Origin: JBDUCV01 sp040003255
GTDB lineage: Bacteria > Actinomycetota > Actinomycetes > Mycobacteriales > Jatrophihabitantaceae
Length of the DNA: 38,037 nucleotides
Assembly: GCA_040003255.1 (NCBI GenBank)
Contig: JBDUCV010000013.1
Location: 1-38,037, forward strand
Direction of reading: 5' to 3'
The notes beneath the pieces are model-generated. The model did no database searches and was not told the origin of the DNA. It saw nothing but the letters and a program-made list of their open reading frames with translations. Positions 1 through 7,845 of the stretch are shown here, one piece after another. Position 1 is the first letter of the stretch, and each line of letters opens with the position of its first letter. Both the position numbers and the translations under genes were made by a program.

Positions 1-1336
1 TGTTCTCCAGGTTGCGCAGCATCACGCCCGCCTCGGACGGGAACGCCGACTCGATCAGCACCTGATAGCGCCGCATGTCGACGATGTGGTCGACGTGCTC
101 AATGTCGACCGGGCATTGCTCGACACACGCACCGCACGTGGTGCACGACCACAGCACATCAGGGTCGATGACCCCAAACGACGCGGCATCGCCGACGAGC
201 GGCCGCTGCGCCTGCCCGGGGCCGGAACCCTCGAGGCGCGGATAGCCGGCCTCGGGGACGTGATGTGAATCGGCGACCGCGTCCTCGGGGGCAGCGAGAT
301 CCGGTGCCCCGTCGGCTGACTTTCCGCCGATCAGGTATGGCGCTTTGGCGAAAAGGTGGTCGCGCAGGTCCATGATCAGCAGCTTGGGCGACAACGGCTT
401 GTCGGTATTCCACGCGGGACACTGCGATTGGCATCGTCCGCACTCGGTGCAGGTCGCGAAGTCGAGATAGCCCTTCCAGCTGAAGTCTTCGATCTTTCCC
501 TTGCCGAAAACCGTGTCTTCGGACAGGTTCTCGACGTCGGCGAAGTCGATCGGAGTGCCGTCAGCGTCCGCAGCCGGTAGCAAGGCGCCGAGCCCGTCGG
601 GCAGTCGCTTGGTGGTGACGTTGAGCGGCGCCGTCGCGATGTGCAGGTGCTTGGAGTACACGACGATGATCGCGAAGCCGAAGATCACGGCCATCTGGCC
701 GAGCAGGAAGAATGTCTCGACGCCTTGGTTGTACGCGCCGTCGCCGAGCGCCCTAGCCACCAGCCGAGACGCGAACGGGGCCTGGGACTTACCGAACGGG
801 AAGTGCCCGGTGTTGTACTGCGCACCGCGGTAGAGCAGCAAGGTGACGACGACCAGGCTGATCATCGCGAGGATTACCCAGGCCGGCCCGGTGTGCGAGC
901 CGTAGAAGCGACTCGCACGGTGTTGTCGTTGGGGTGCCTGGCGCAGCCGCATGACCGCGAAGGTCGCCAACGCGATCAGGACGGCGACGGCAAAAAAATC
1001 CTCGAGCAGCCCCAGCGCGCGCGCGTGCCCGACGAACGGGATCGCGAAGTCCTCGCTGATCAGCAGCGCGCCGTACGCCTCGATGATCGTCAGCGCGAGG
1101 ACGATGAAGCCCCAGAACGTGAAGAAGTGCGCGAGGCCGGGAACTGACCATCGGAGCAACCGGCGCTGGCCGAACACCTCGACCAGCTGGGCGCGCAGCC
1201 GTTGCCGCATGCCATCGGCGCGCCCCGGTGCGGGCCGACCGGAGCGGATTAGCCGCACCAACCACCAGACGCGTCGCCCGACAATCGCCGCCGTGAGCAC
1301 GGTCATGATCAGCGCGAGGGTCAGCCGCAGCGCCAC
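1..1336 (-). CDS. etfD: Membrane Fe-S oxidoreductase, EtfD-like (5' part; 3' end outside window)
   Basis: This is the N-terminal 445 residues of a membrane-bound iron-sulfur reductase of the heterodisulfide-reductase/Rv0338c (EtfD) type, which in mycobacteria passes electrons from the electron-transfer flavoprotein of fatty-acid beta-oxidation to the respiratory chain. Several hydrophobic NarI-like segments fill roughly the first 230 residues. Two 4Fe-4S motifs follow: CTECGRCQSQCP from about residue 296 and CTTCGACVEQCP from about residue 398. The family is usually near 900 residues, so the C-terminal cysteine-rich (CCG) domains lie beyond position 1. The GTG start at 1336 is preceded by GAGGAG. 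A perfect palindrome lies upstream (see 1394-1407). Assignment to the family is firm; the EtfD role is inferred from it. Confidence 0.85.
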   Translation of the reverse strand, partial: MALRLTLALIMTVLTAAIVGRRVWWLVRLIRSGRPAPGRADGMRQRLRAQLVEVFGQRRLLRWSVPGLAHFFTFWGFIVLALTIIEAYGALLISEDFAIPFVGHARALGLLEDFFAVAVLIALATFAVMRLRQAPQRQHRASRFYGSHTGPAWVILAMISLVVVTLLLYRGAQYNTGHFPFGKSQAPFASRLVARALGDGAYNQGVETFFLLGQMAVIFGFAIIVVYSKHLHIATAPLNVTTKRLPDGLGALLPAADADGTPIDFADVENLSEDTVFGKGKIEDFSWKGYLDFATCTECGRCQSQCPAWNTDKPLSPKLLIMDLRDHLFAKAPYLIGGKSADGAPDLAAPEDAVADSHHVPEAGYPRLEGSGPGQAQRPLVGDAASFGVIDPDVLWSCTTCGACVEQCPVDIEHVDHIVDMRRYQVLIESAFPSEAGVMLRNLEN

Positions 1337-1393
1337 AGGTGGGATCTCCTCTGGTCATCAGGAACGGTTCGCTGGCAGCGAGCCTACGCGGGG

Positions 1394-1407
1394 TTACTGG
1401 CGAGTAA
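1394..1407. promoter_or_regulatory. Palindromic operator candidate upstream of etfD
   Basis: TTACT-GGCG-AGTAA is a perfect 5+5 bp inverted repeat with a 4-nt centre. It lies just upstream of a possible -10 element for etfD (TAGGCT on the minus strand, 1386-1381), so it would overlap that promoter's -35 region. Size and form fit a TetR-family operator. No regulator gene is in the window, so the binding protein is unknown. Confidence 0.45.
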
Positions 1408-1592
1408 GGACGCCTCGGGAAGGTCTGCGCTCGTCCTGCAGCTACTAAGGGTTGCCTATCGTGAACCTTGCGATCTGGTGTTGGTCGAGTGCGGGCTGCC
1501 CCTTCGTCGGTTCCATGTGCAAGGGTTGTTTGTTCCGGTACGACCGTTGCACGCCCGCGCCCAGAGCGCCCCCCGAGGAGAGATGGCAACCG

Positions 1593-2735
1593 GTGATCCG
1601 GTTCGAGTTTGTGAGCAAGCGATTCCCCGACGGAACGGTCGCGGTCGACGACCTGAGCGTCGAGGCGCCGTCGCGGCAGATCACCGTCTTCGTCGGCCCT
1701 TCGGGCTGCGGCAAGACCACGAGTCTGCGGATGATCAACCGAATGATCGAACCGACGAGCGGACGCATCTGGCTCGATGACCGTGACATGGCAAGCGTGC
1801 CTCCGCACGAGCTGCGCCGCGGCATCGGCTACGTCATCCAGGCGGCGGGGCTGTTCCCACATCGGACGATCGTCGACAACGTCGCCACCGTGCCGCTGCT
1901 CGTCGGCTGGAATCGACGCAAGGCCCGTGCGCGGGCGATGGAGCTGCTCGAGCAGGTTGGTCTGCCCGCGAACTTCGCCAAGCGCTACCCAGCGCAGCTG
2001 TCCGGTGGGCAGCAGCAACGCGTCGGCGTCGCCCGGGCGCTGGCTGCCGACCCACCGGTCATGCTGATGGACGAGCCGTTCAGCGCCGTCGACCCAGTTG
2101 TCCGCGCTCAGCTGCAGGATGAATTCCTGCGCCTGCAAGGCGAAATAGGCAAGACCATCGTCTTCGTCACGCACGACATCGACGAGGCGATCAAGCTCGG
2201 CGACCACGTCGCGGTGCTTCGTGTCGGTGGCAAGCTGGCTCAACTGGCAACCCCGGCAGAACTGCTGTCCAAGCCTGCCGACGCGTTCGTCGCGGGCTTC
2301 GTCGGACGCGATCGCGGTTACCGTGCGCTGGGCTTCGCCATGGCCGGGCACCTCCCGCTCGAAGACGAGAACGCGATTCGCCTCGGCACCGAGCTGTTTC
2401 AGGCAAAGCAGGCCGCTCGCCACGGCTGGGTACTGGTCGTCGACGACGAGAACCGACCGCAGGGCTGGCTCGCGCTCACCGGCGTCAGTGACGGTGCGCT
2501 GGTCGGTGCCGTCACGCCTGACCTGCTGAACCTTGGCGGCACGCTGGCCACCGAATCCGGGACGCTGCGCGAGGCGCTCGACGCCGCGCTCTCGTCACCG
2601 AGCGGGCGTGGCGTGGTCGTCGACGAGCCGGGCCACCTGCTCGGCACGGTCACCGCGTCGCAGGTCCTTGCCCGGATCGAGCAGCACGCGGGCGCCACCC
2701 GTGACGCAACCGCCGAACTGGCACGGGGGCGCTGA
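1593..2735 (+). CDS. Quaternary-amine/ProU-type ABC transporter ATP-binding protein with CBS domains
   Basis: ATPase subunit (380 aa) of a glycine-betaine/choline/proline-type importer (OpuCA/ProV family). It shows Walker A GPSGCGKTT (35-43), Q-loop (Q83), signature LSGGQ (136-140), Walker B VMLMDEP (156-162) and an H-loop VTHD, followed by a C-terminal region from about residue 250 with CBS-like repeats, as in osmoregulated OpuA/OpuC ATPases. The reading frame is open back to 1452, but GTG 1593 with GAGGAG about 12 nt upstream starts exactly at the family N-terminus. It overlaps the next permease gene by 1 nt (TGATG). First gene of a six-gene unit ending with hutF, so the substrate may be a histidine-related compound and not an osmolyte. 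Confidence 0.88.
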   Translation: MIRFEFVSKRFPDGTVAVDDLSVEAPSRQITVFVGPSGCGKTTSLRMINRMIEPTSGRIWLDDRDMASVPPHELRRGIGYVIQAAGLFPHRTIVDNVATVPLLVGWNRRKARARAMELLEQVGLPANFAKRYPAQLSGGQQQRVGVARALAADPPVMLMDEPFSAVDPVVRAQLQDEFLRLQGEIGKTIVFVTHDIDEAIKLGDHVAVLRVGGKLAQLATPAELLSKPADAFVAGFVGRDRGYRALGFAMAGHLPLEDENAIRLGTELFQAKQAARHGWVLVVDDENRPQGWLALTGVSDGALVGAVTPDLLNLGGTLATESGTLREALDAALSSPSGRGVVVDEPGHLLGTVTASQVLARIEQHAGATRDATAELARGR

Positions 2736-3388
2736 TGGAGATCTGGACGTATTTCCGCGATCACCAGACCGAGGTGCTGGCCTGGTTGTGGAACAACACC
2801 TGGCTGGCCGCGCTGCCGTTGCTGATCGGATTGGTCGTGGCACTGCCCGTCGGCTACCTGGCCTCGCGTTACCGCTGGCTGTACCCGCCGGCCGTCACCT
2901 TCGCCGGACTGCTCTATACGATCCCGTCGCTGGCGTTGTTCATCGTGCTGCCCGGCATCCTCGGCACCCGGATCCTCGACACGGTCAACGTCGCCGTCGC
3001 GCTCACCATCTACACCATCGCGCTGCTCGTCCGTGTCGTCGCCGACGGTCTGATCGCGGTGCCGCCCAGCACGAAGGACGCGGCCACCGCGATGGGATAC
3101 ACCCGTCGACAGCGGCTGATTCGGGTCGAACTGCCGATGGCAGTCCCGGTCATCGCGGCCGGCATGCGGGTCGCGGCCGTGTCGAACGTGAGCCTGGTGT
3201 CGGTCGCCGCGATCATCGGGGTTCCGCAACTGGGCAAGCTGTTCACCGCAGGGTTCAATAACTTCGTCTTCGCACCGATCTTCTTAGGACTGATCCTCGT
3301 GGTGGCGCTGGCGCTCGTGTTCGATGCGGTGATCCTGATCGCAACACGAGTACTCAGCCCGTGGCAACGTGCGGCAGGGGCGCGCTGA
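2735..3388 (+). CDS. ABC transporter permease, OpuCB/ProW type
   Basis: Integral membrane subunit (217 aa) of the betaine-type importer with about five or six hydrophobic segments. The coupling-helix (EAA) region is visible as DAATAMGYTRRQRLIRVELP, which in this family docks on the ATPase. Its start overlaps the ATPase stop by 1 nt and its stop overlaps the second permease start by 1 nt, implying translational coupling and fixed stoichiometry. Two different permease genes per transporter is typical of the OpuB/OpuC class, whereas ProU uses one permease. Confidence 0.87.
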   Translation: MEIWTYFRDHQTEVLAWLWNNTWLAALPLLIGLVVALPVGYLASRYRWLYPPAVTFAGLLYTIPSLALFIVLPGILGTRILDTVNVAVALTIYTIALLVRVVADGLIAVPPSTKDAATAMGYTRRQRLIRVELPMAVPVIAAGMRVAAVSNVSLVSVAAIIGVPQLGKLFTAGFNNFVFAPIFLGLILVVALALVFDAVILIATRVLSPWQRAAGAR

Positions 3389-4170
3389 TGGGTAGCTCGC
3401 TCGACTGGCGCCAGGTCTACCTCTGGCTCAACGACCCCGAGAACTGGCGGGGCCCGGACGGCGTGCTCAGTTACCTTCGCCAACACATCTACTACTCGTT
3501 GGCCGCGGTGCTGATCGCGTTGGCCATCGCGTTGCCGCTCGGACTAATCATCGGGCATACCGGCCGAGGTGTCGTACTGGTCGCCGGCTCGGCGAACGCC
3601 CTGCGGGCGATACCGACGTTCGGGTTGCTCATCCTGCTGGTGGTGTGGCTCTCGCCCAAGATCACCGCCGGTGGTGCGCTGCCCTACCTCGTGCCCACTG
3701 AGATCGTGCTGATACTGCTGGCGATTCCGCCAATCCTGACGAACACATATGCCGGCGTGCAGAACGTCGACCCGGCCGCGCGTGACGCCGCTCGCGGCAT
3801 GGGAATGACCGGCTCGCAGGTTGTGCGCAAGGTCGAGTTCCCGAATGCGCTGCCTCTGATCCTCTCGGGACTGCGCAGCGCCACCCTGCAGGTCATCGCC
3901 ACCGCAACCGTCGCCGCCTACCTGCCGCTGCTGGGGGGACTCGGCCGACTGCTCATCGACGGGCTGACCAACCTCAACGATCCACAGCTGGGCTACCCCA
4001 AGATGGTGGCCGGCGCGATCCTGGTCGCCCTGCTCGCAGTCGCCGCCGACCTGCTGCTCGTGGGCTTGCAACGACTCGTCGTCTCCCGAGGCGTCTCAGA
4101 ACGCTTCTCTCGAAGGCATCTCCATCCCGACGCAATGTCAGCGAACCTGGCGGAGGTGGCAACCACTTGA
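3388..4170 (+). CDS. ABC transporter permease, OpuCD/ProW type
   Basis: Second membrane subunit (260 aa) of the importer. The frame is open from GTG 3361, but ATG 3388 overlapping the previous stop (TGATG) is the natural start and matches the pattern of the preceding pair. An EAA-type loop is visible (DAARGMGMTGSQVVRKVEFP). About six membrane segments are seen, with an N-terminal extension (residues 1-30) before the first. A 65-nt gap separates it from the binding-protein gene, which has its own strong ribosome binding site, so more binding protein than permease may be made. Confidence 0.86.
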   Translation: MGSSLDWRQVYLWLNDPENWRGPDGVLSYLRQHIYYSLAAVLIALAIALPLGLIIGHTGRGVVLVAGSANALRAIPTFGLLILLVVWLSPKITAGGALPYLVPTEIVLILLAIPPILTNTYAGVQNVDPAARDAARGMGMTGSQVVRKVEFPNALPLILSGLRSATLQVIATATVAAYLPLLGGLGRLLIDGLTNLNDPQLGYPKMVAGAILVALLAVAADLLLVGLQRLVVSRGVSERFSRRHLHPDAMSANLAEVATT

Positions 4171-4235
4171 CTCCTCCCGGCGTCGCGCACGGCCGGCATT
4201 CGACGACCTGATCATCCCTGATCTCAAGGAGAGAC

Positions 4236-5258
4236 ATGAAGCGCACCTACCTAGTCGGCGCCACAATGGCGGCGTTCGCGATGGCCTTGACCGCATGTGG
4301 CAGCAGTGGCAGTTCGAGCCGCTCGTCGGCCACCGCAGCCGGCTCCAGCAGCCCGGCGGACAAGTGCGCCACCGCGGCGTCGTCCGGATCGTCCGCCGCC
4401 TCGTCCGCCGCCTCGGCGGGCGGCTCGTCCGGCAGCGCCAGCTACCCCTCGGGCACCGGATCGATCACCGTCGGTTCGGCGGCGTTCCCCGAGAACAACT
4501 TGCTCGCAAACATCTATGCCGACGCGATGGCCGCGAAGGGGGTCACCGTCAAGAAGAAGCTCGACATCGGAGAGCGCGCCGCATACATCGCTGCCCTGAA
4601 CGACGGCTCGATCGACTTCATCCCCGAATACACCGGCTCGATTCTGAGCTACCTTGACCCGAAAGCGACGGCGAAGACCCCGGACGAGGTTTACGCGGCG
4701 TTGCAGCAGAAGACCGGCGACAAGTTGGCAGTCCTGAACTTCGCGGCGGCGCAGGACAGTGACACCATCACCGTCACCAAAGACACCGCGACGAAGTACA
4801 ACTTGAAGACGCTCGCCGACCTGTGCCCGGTCGCGGACAAGCTCACGCTTGGTGCGCCGTCGCAGTTCCAGACCCGCGCCGACGGGGTCCCGGCACTGAA
4901 GAGCGTCTACAACATCACGTTCAAGAAGTTCACCCCGCTTTCAGCCAGCGGCTCGGTGACGGTCACTGCGCTGAAGAACGCGACCGTGGACGCGGCCGAC
5001 GTCTTCTCCACCGATCCGTCGATCGCGGCGAACAACTTCGTCTCCCTGGAGGATCCGAGGAGCATGTTCGCGGCGCAGAACATCGTGCCGCTGGTGACGA
5101 AGAGCAAGATCACCCAGACGATGGCTGACGCGTGCAACGCGGTGTCGGCCAAGCTCGACACCAATGCGTTGGCAGGCCTGGTGGCCAAGGTGGTCAACGA
5201 CAAGCAGGACGCCGACAAGGTAGCCAAGGATTGGCTGTCGCAGAACGGGCTCGGCTGA
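4236..5258 (+). CDS. ABC transporter substrate-binding lipoprotein, glycine-betaine/QAT family
   Basis: Extracytoplasmic solute-binding protein (340 aa) of the OpuAC/OpuCC class. It has a lipoprotein signal peptide with lipobox LTAC (Cys21), then a Ser/Gly/Ala-rich linker of about 55 residues that tethers the domain to the membrane. The binding domain opens with ITVGSAAFPENN and contains the family element PEYTGS. Two cysteines in the domain (ADLCPV and ADACNA) could form a disulfide, the protein being exported. The start is ATG 4236 behind AAGGAGAG. Betaine, histidine, hercynine or ergothioneine are all possible ligands for this family; the neighbours (M20 hydrolase, hutF) favour a histidine-type ligand, which is inference. 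Confidence 0.87.
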   Translation: MKRTYLVGATMAAFAMALTACGSSGSSSRSSATAAGSSSPADKCATAASSGSSAASSAASAGGSSGSASYPSGTGSITVGSAAFPENNLLANIYADAMAAKGVTVKKKLDIGERAAYIAALNDGSIDFIPEYTGSILSYLDPKATAKTPDEVYAALQQKTGDKLAVLNFAAAQDSDTITVTKDTATKYNLKTLADLCPVADKLTLGAPSQFQTRADGVPALKSVYNITFKKFTPLSASGSVTVTALKNATVDAADVFSTDPSIAANNFVSLEDPRSMFAAQNIVPLVTKSKITQTMADACNAVSAKLDTNALAGLVAKVVNDKQDADKVAKDWLSQNGLG

Positions 5259-5282
5259 CGCTGACTGTGCGACGGTTGCCCG

Positions 5283-6467
5283 GTGGGTGTCACTGCGCTG
5301 CTCGCGCAGCTCCAGCCGATCGGTCGGGCAGCGTCGGGCGGGTACCGGCGCTTCGCCTGGACTGACGTTGACTTGGCGCTGCGCGAGTGGTTCGCGTCGA
5401 CGGCGAGCGCAGCCGGATTGTCGGTGACGACCGACCGGGGCGGCAATCAGTGGGCGTGGTGGGGTGATCCGGACGCGTCCGGGCCCGGTGTGGTCACCGG
5501 TAGCCACCTGGATTCGGTACCCGACGGGGGCGCGTTCGATGGTCCACTCGGCGTCGCTTCGGCATTCGCCGCTGTCGACGTGTTGCGCGCTGAACAGTTC
5601 GTGCCGTCGCGTCCGATCGGGGTGGTGAACTTTGCCGACGAGGAGGGCGCCCGGTTCGGTGTCGCGTGCGCGGGCTCCCGGTTGCTTACGGGCGCGCTCA
5701 CCGCTGAGCGGGCGCTGGCACTGACCGACCCCGACGGCGTCTCGCTCGCCGACGCGCTCGCACGTGCCGGACGATCGGCGCGCGTCCTCGGCCGCGACGC
5801 CAGCGCTCTGGGTCGGATCGGGGTGTTCCTCGAGCTGCACATCGAGCAGGGCCGCGGGCTGATCGAGCTTGCTGCTCCAGTCGGTATCGCGACCGGTATC
5901 TGGCCGCATGGCCGCTGGCGGGTGGAGCTACCCGGCGAGGCCAACCACGCGGGCACCACCCGGCTGGCCGACCGGCGCGACCCGATGGTCAGTTATGCGC
6001 GCCTGGTGCTCGCCGCGCGAGCGTCGGCGATCCGGCACGGCGCGCTCGCCACCTGCGGCAAGGTGCGCGTCGAGCCGAACGGGGTGAACGCGATCCCGTC
6101 GCAGGTCACCGGGTGGCTGGACGCACGCGGGCCGGCCACCGACGCGGTGCGCCAGCTTGTCGCCGAGCTCACCGAGCTCGCGTCGTCCGAAGGCGGCACT
6201 GTCGCAGAGGAGTCGTGGACTGCCGCTGTTTCCTTCGACACCGCCCTGAGCGACCGGCTAGCGGACCTGCTCGGCGGGGTGCCTCGGCTGGCCACCGGGG
6301 CCGGCCACGATGCGGGCGTCCTAGCTGCGAGCGGGATTCCGGCGGCGATGCTCTTCGTCCGCAATCCCACCGGCGTCTCGCATTCACCCACCGAATTTGC
6401 CGAGCCGGCGGATTGCGAAGCGGGCGTCACCGCGTTGGTTGCCGCGCTGCGGGAGCTGGCCCGGTGA
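5283..6467 (+). CDS. M20 amidohydrolase (allantoate amidohydrolase / N-carbamoyl-amino-acid hydrolase family)
   Basis: Metal-dependent hydrolase (394 aa) of the AllC/HyuC branch of peptidase family M20. Likely metal and catalytic residues are visible: H75-x-D77, D86, E120-E121 in NFADEEG, H186 in ELHIEQG and the late GVSHSPTE motif. The dimerisation-domain elements GEANHAGTT and VNAIPSQV are also present. It lies 24 nt after the binding protein and 16 nt before hutF. Members hydrolyse allantoate, N-carbamoyl- or N-formyl-amino acids. Because HutF yields N-formylglutamate and no HutG is seen here, a deformylase role in histidine breakdown is a reasonable inference. The start GTG 5283 has a weak ribosome binding site, so translation may be coupled to the upstream gene. 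Confidence 0.85.
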   Translation: MGVTALLAQLQPIGRAASGGYRRFAWTDVDLALREWFASTASAAGLSVTTDRGGNQWAWWGDPDASGPGVVTGSHLDSVPDGGAFDGPLGVASAFAAVDVLRAEQFVPSRPIGVVNFADEEGARFGVACAGSRLLTGALTAERALALTDPDGVSLADALARAGRSARVLGRDASALGRIGVFLELHIEQGRGLIELAAPVGIATGIWPHGRWRVELPGEANHAGTTRLADRRDPMVSYARLVLAARASAIRHGALATCGKVRVEPNGVNAIPSQVTGWLDARGPATDAVRQLVAELTELASSEGGTVAEESWTAAVSFDTALSDRLADLLGGVPRLATGAGHDAGVLAASGIPAAMLFVRNPTGVSHSPTEFAEPADCEAGVTALVAALRELAR

Positions 6468-6483
6468 ACGTCGCAGCGGGACG

Positions 6484-7815
6484 ATGACGAGCTACCTGGC
6501 AGAGCACGCATGGCTGCCAAGCGGCGTCGTCCGCGACGTGCGGATCCTGGTGGACGACAGCCGAATCACGGCAATCGACGGGGAAACGAGCCGGCGGCCC
6601 GGGGATGTGCCGGTCGCCGGGCTGGTGCTCCCCGGCTTTGCCAACACCCACAGTCACGCGTTTCATCGCGCCTTGCGTGGCCGTACGCACGACGGGTCAG
6701 CAACCGCGGCCGACACGTTCTGGAGCTGGCGTCAGGCGATGTACGCGATCGCCGGTCGGCTAGACCCCGATTCCTACCTGGCGTTGGCGACGGCGACGTT
6801 CGCCGAGATGGCGCTTGCCGGTGTGACCAGCGTCGGCGAATTCCACTACCTGCACCACGCGCGCGGGGGCCTGCGTTACGCCGACCCGAACGCGATGGGC
6901 CAGGCGCTGATCCAGGCCGCGGATCAGGCAGGTATCCGGATCACGCTGCTCGACTCCTGCTATTTGACCGGTGGCCTGACCTCCGACGGCCCGATCCCGC
7001 TGAGCGGCGAGCAGCTGCGCTTCGGCGACGGCAGCGTCGACGCGTGGGCGGAGCGGGTCAGCGCATTGCGCGACGGCGAGCGCGTACGGATCGGCGCGGC
7101 GATCCACTCGGTGCGCGCCGTGCCTGCCGAGGCGATCCCGGTCGTGGCCGCGGCCGGTGCGAACCGTGCGCTGCACATGCACCTATCTGAGCAGCCAGTG
7201 GAGAATGAGCAGTGCCTGGCTGCATACGGCACGACGCCCACCGCGCTGTTGCATCAATACGGCGCGCTCGGCGTTGGCCGCACCGCCGTGCATGCGACTC
7301 ACCTGACCGACGGCGACATCACCGTGCTGGGAGACACCGGCACGGGGATCAGCATGTCCCCGACCACCGAACGGGACTTGGCCGACGGCATCGGGCCGGC
7401 CCGGCGGCTGCTTGACGCCGGCTCGCCGATCACCCTGGGCAGCGACCAGCACGCCGTCATCGACCTGCTCGAGGAAGCGCGGGCCCTCGAGATGGACGAA
7501 CGGCTGGCCAGCGGCCGGCGGGTTCGGTTCACGCCCGCCGAGCTGGTCGAGGCGCTTACCGCAGCTGGCCAGCGCAGTCTCGGCTGGGAGGACGCCGGGA
7601 TGATCCTGCCTGGCAGCCGAGCCGATCTGGTCGCGATCCGGTTGGACTCGACCCGTACCGCCGGCAGCGCCGCCGAACAGGCGATCTTGGCCGCAACGGC
7701 CGCTGAGGTGCACACCGTCATCGCCGATGGCCGGGTGATCGTCCGTGACGGCGCGCACGTGCTGGGCGACGTCGGCCGTCTGCTTGCCGAAGCCATCGCG
7801 CCGCTCTGGGAATAG
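6484..7815 (+). CDS. hutF: Formimidoylglutamate deiminase
   Basis: Amidohydrolase-superfamily enzyme (443 aa) converting N-formimidoyl-L-glutamate to N-formyl-L-glutamate and ammonia, the fourth step of the five-step histidine pathway. Metal ligands HSH (56-58) follow a short beta-domain. Further motifs are VGEFHYLHH, the HMHLSEQ strand, VHATHL and LGSDQHAVIDLLEEARALEMDERL-type residues with the catalytic Asp, all typical of HutF and not of guanine or cytosine deaminases. The start is ATG 6484; the longer frame from 6397 would run back into the M20 gene. Last gene of the unit; it converges on ctaG with 30 nt between the stops. The hutH, hutU and hutI genes are not in this window. Confidence 0.87.
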   Translation: MTSYLAEHAWLPSGVVRDVRILVDDSRITAIDGETSRRPGDVPVAGLVLPGFANTHSHAFHRALRGRTHDGSATAADTFWSWRQAMYAIAGRLDPDSYLALATATFAEMALAGVTSVGEFHYLHHARGGLRYADPNAMGQALIQAADQAGIRITLLDSCYLTGGLTSDGPIPLSGEQLRFGDGSVDAWAERVSALRDGERVRIGAAIHSVRAVPAEAIPVVAAAGANRALHMHLSEQPVENEQCLAAYGTTPTALLHQYGALGVGRTAVHATHLTDGDITVLGDTGTGISMSPTTERDLADGIGPARRLLDAGSPITLGSDQHAVIDLLEEARALEMDERLASGRRVRFTPAELVEALTAAGQRSLGWEDAGMILPGSRADLVAIRLDSTRTAGSAAEQAILAATAAEVHTVIADGRVIVRDGAHVLGDVGRLLAEAIAPLWE

Positions 7816-7845
7816 TCACCGGGGACACGTCGCGCCCTGCGAAAC

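Noticed and set aside
1337..1592. Promoter or riboswitch for the importer operon in the 256-nt gap
   Set aside because: Apart from the palindrome at 1394, I found no convincing -10/-35 pair, terminator-antiterminator or known riboswitch core.
789..2423. Minus-strand open frame of 544 residues across etfD and the ABC ATPase gene
   Set aside because: Shadow of two well-supported genes; Arg/Ala/Pro-rich composition without any motif, and it spans two genes on different strands.
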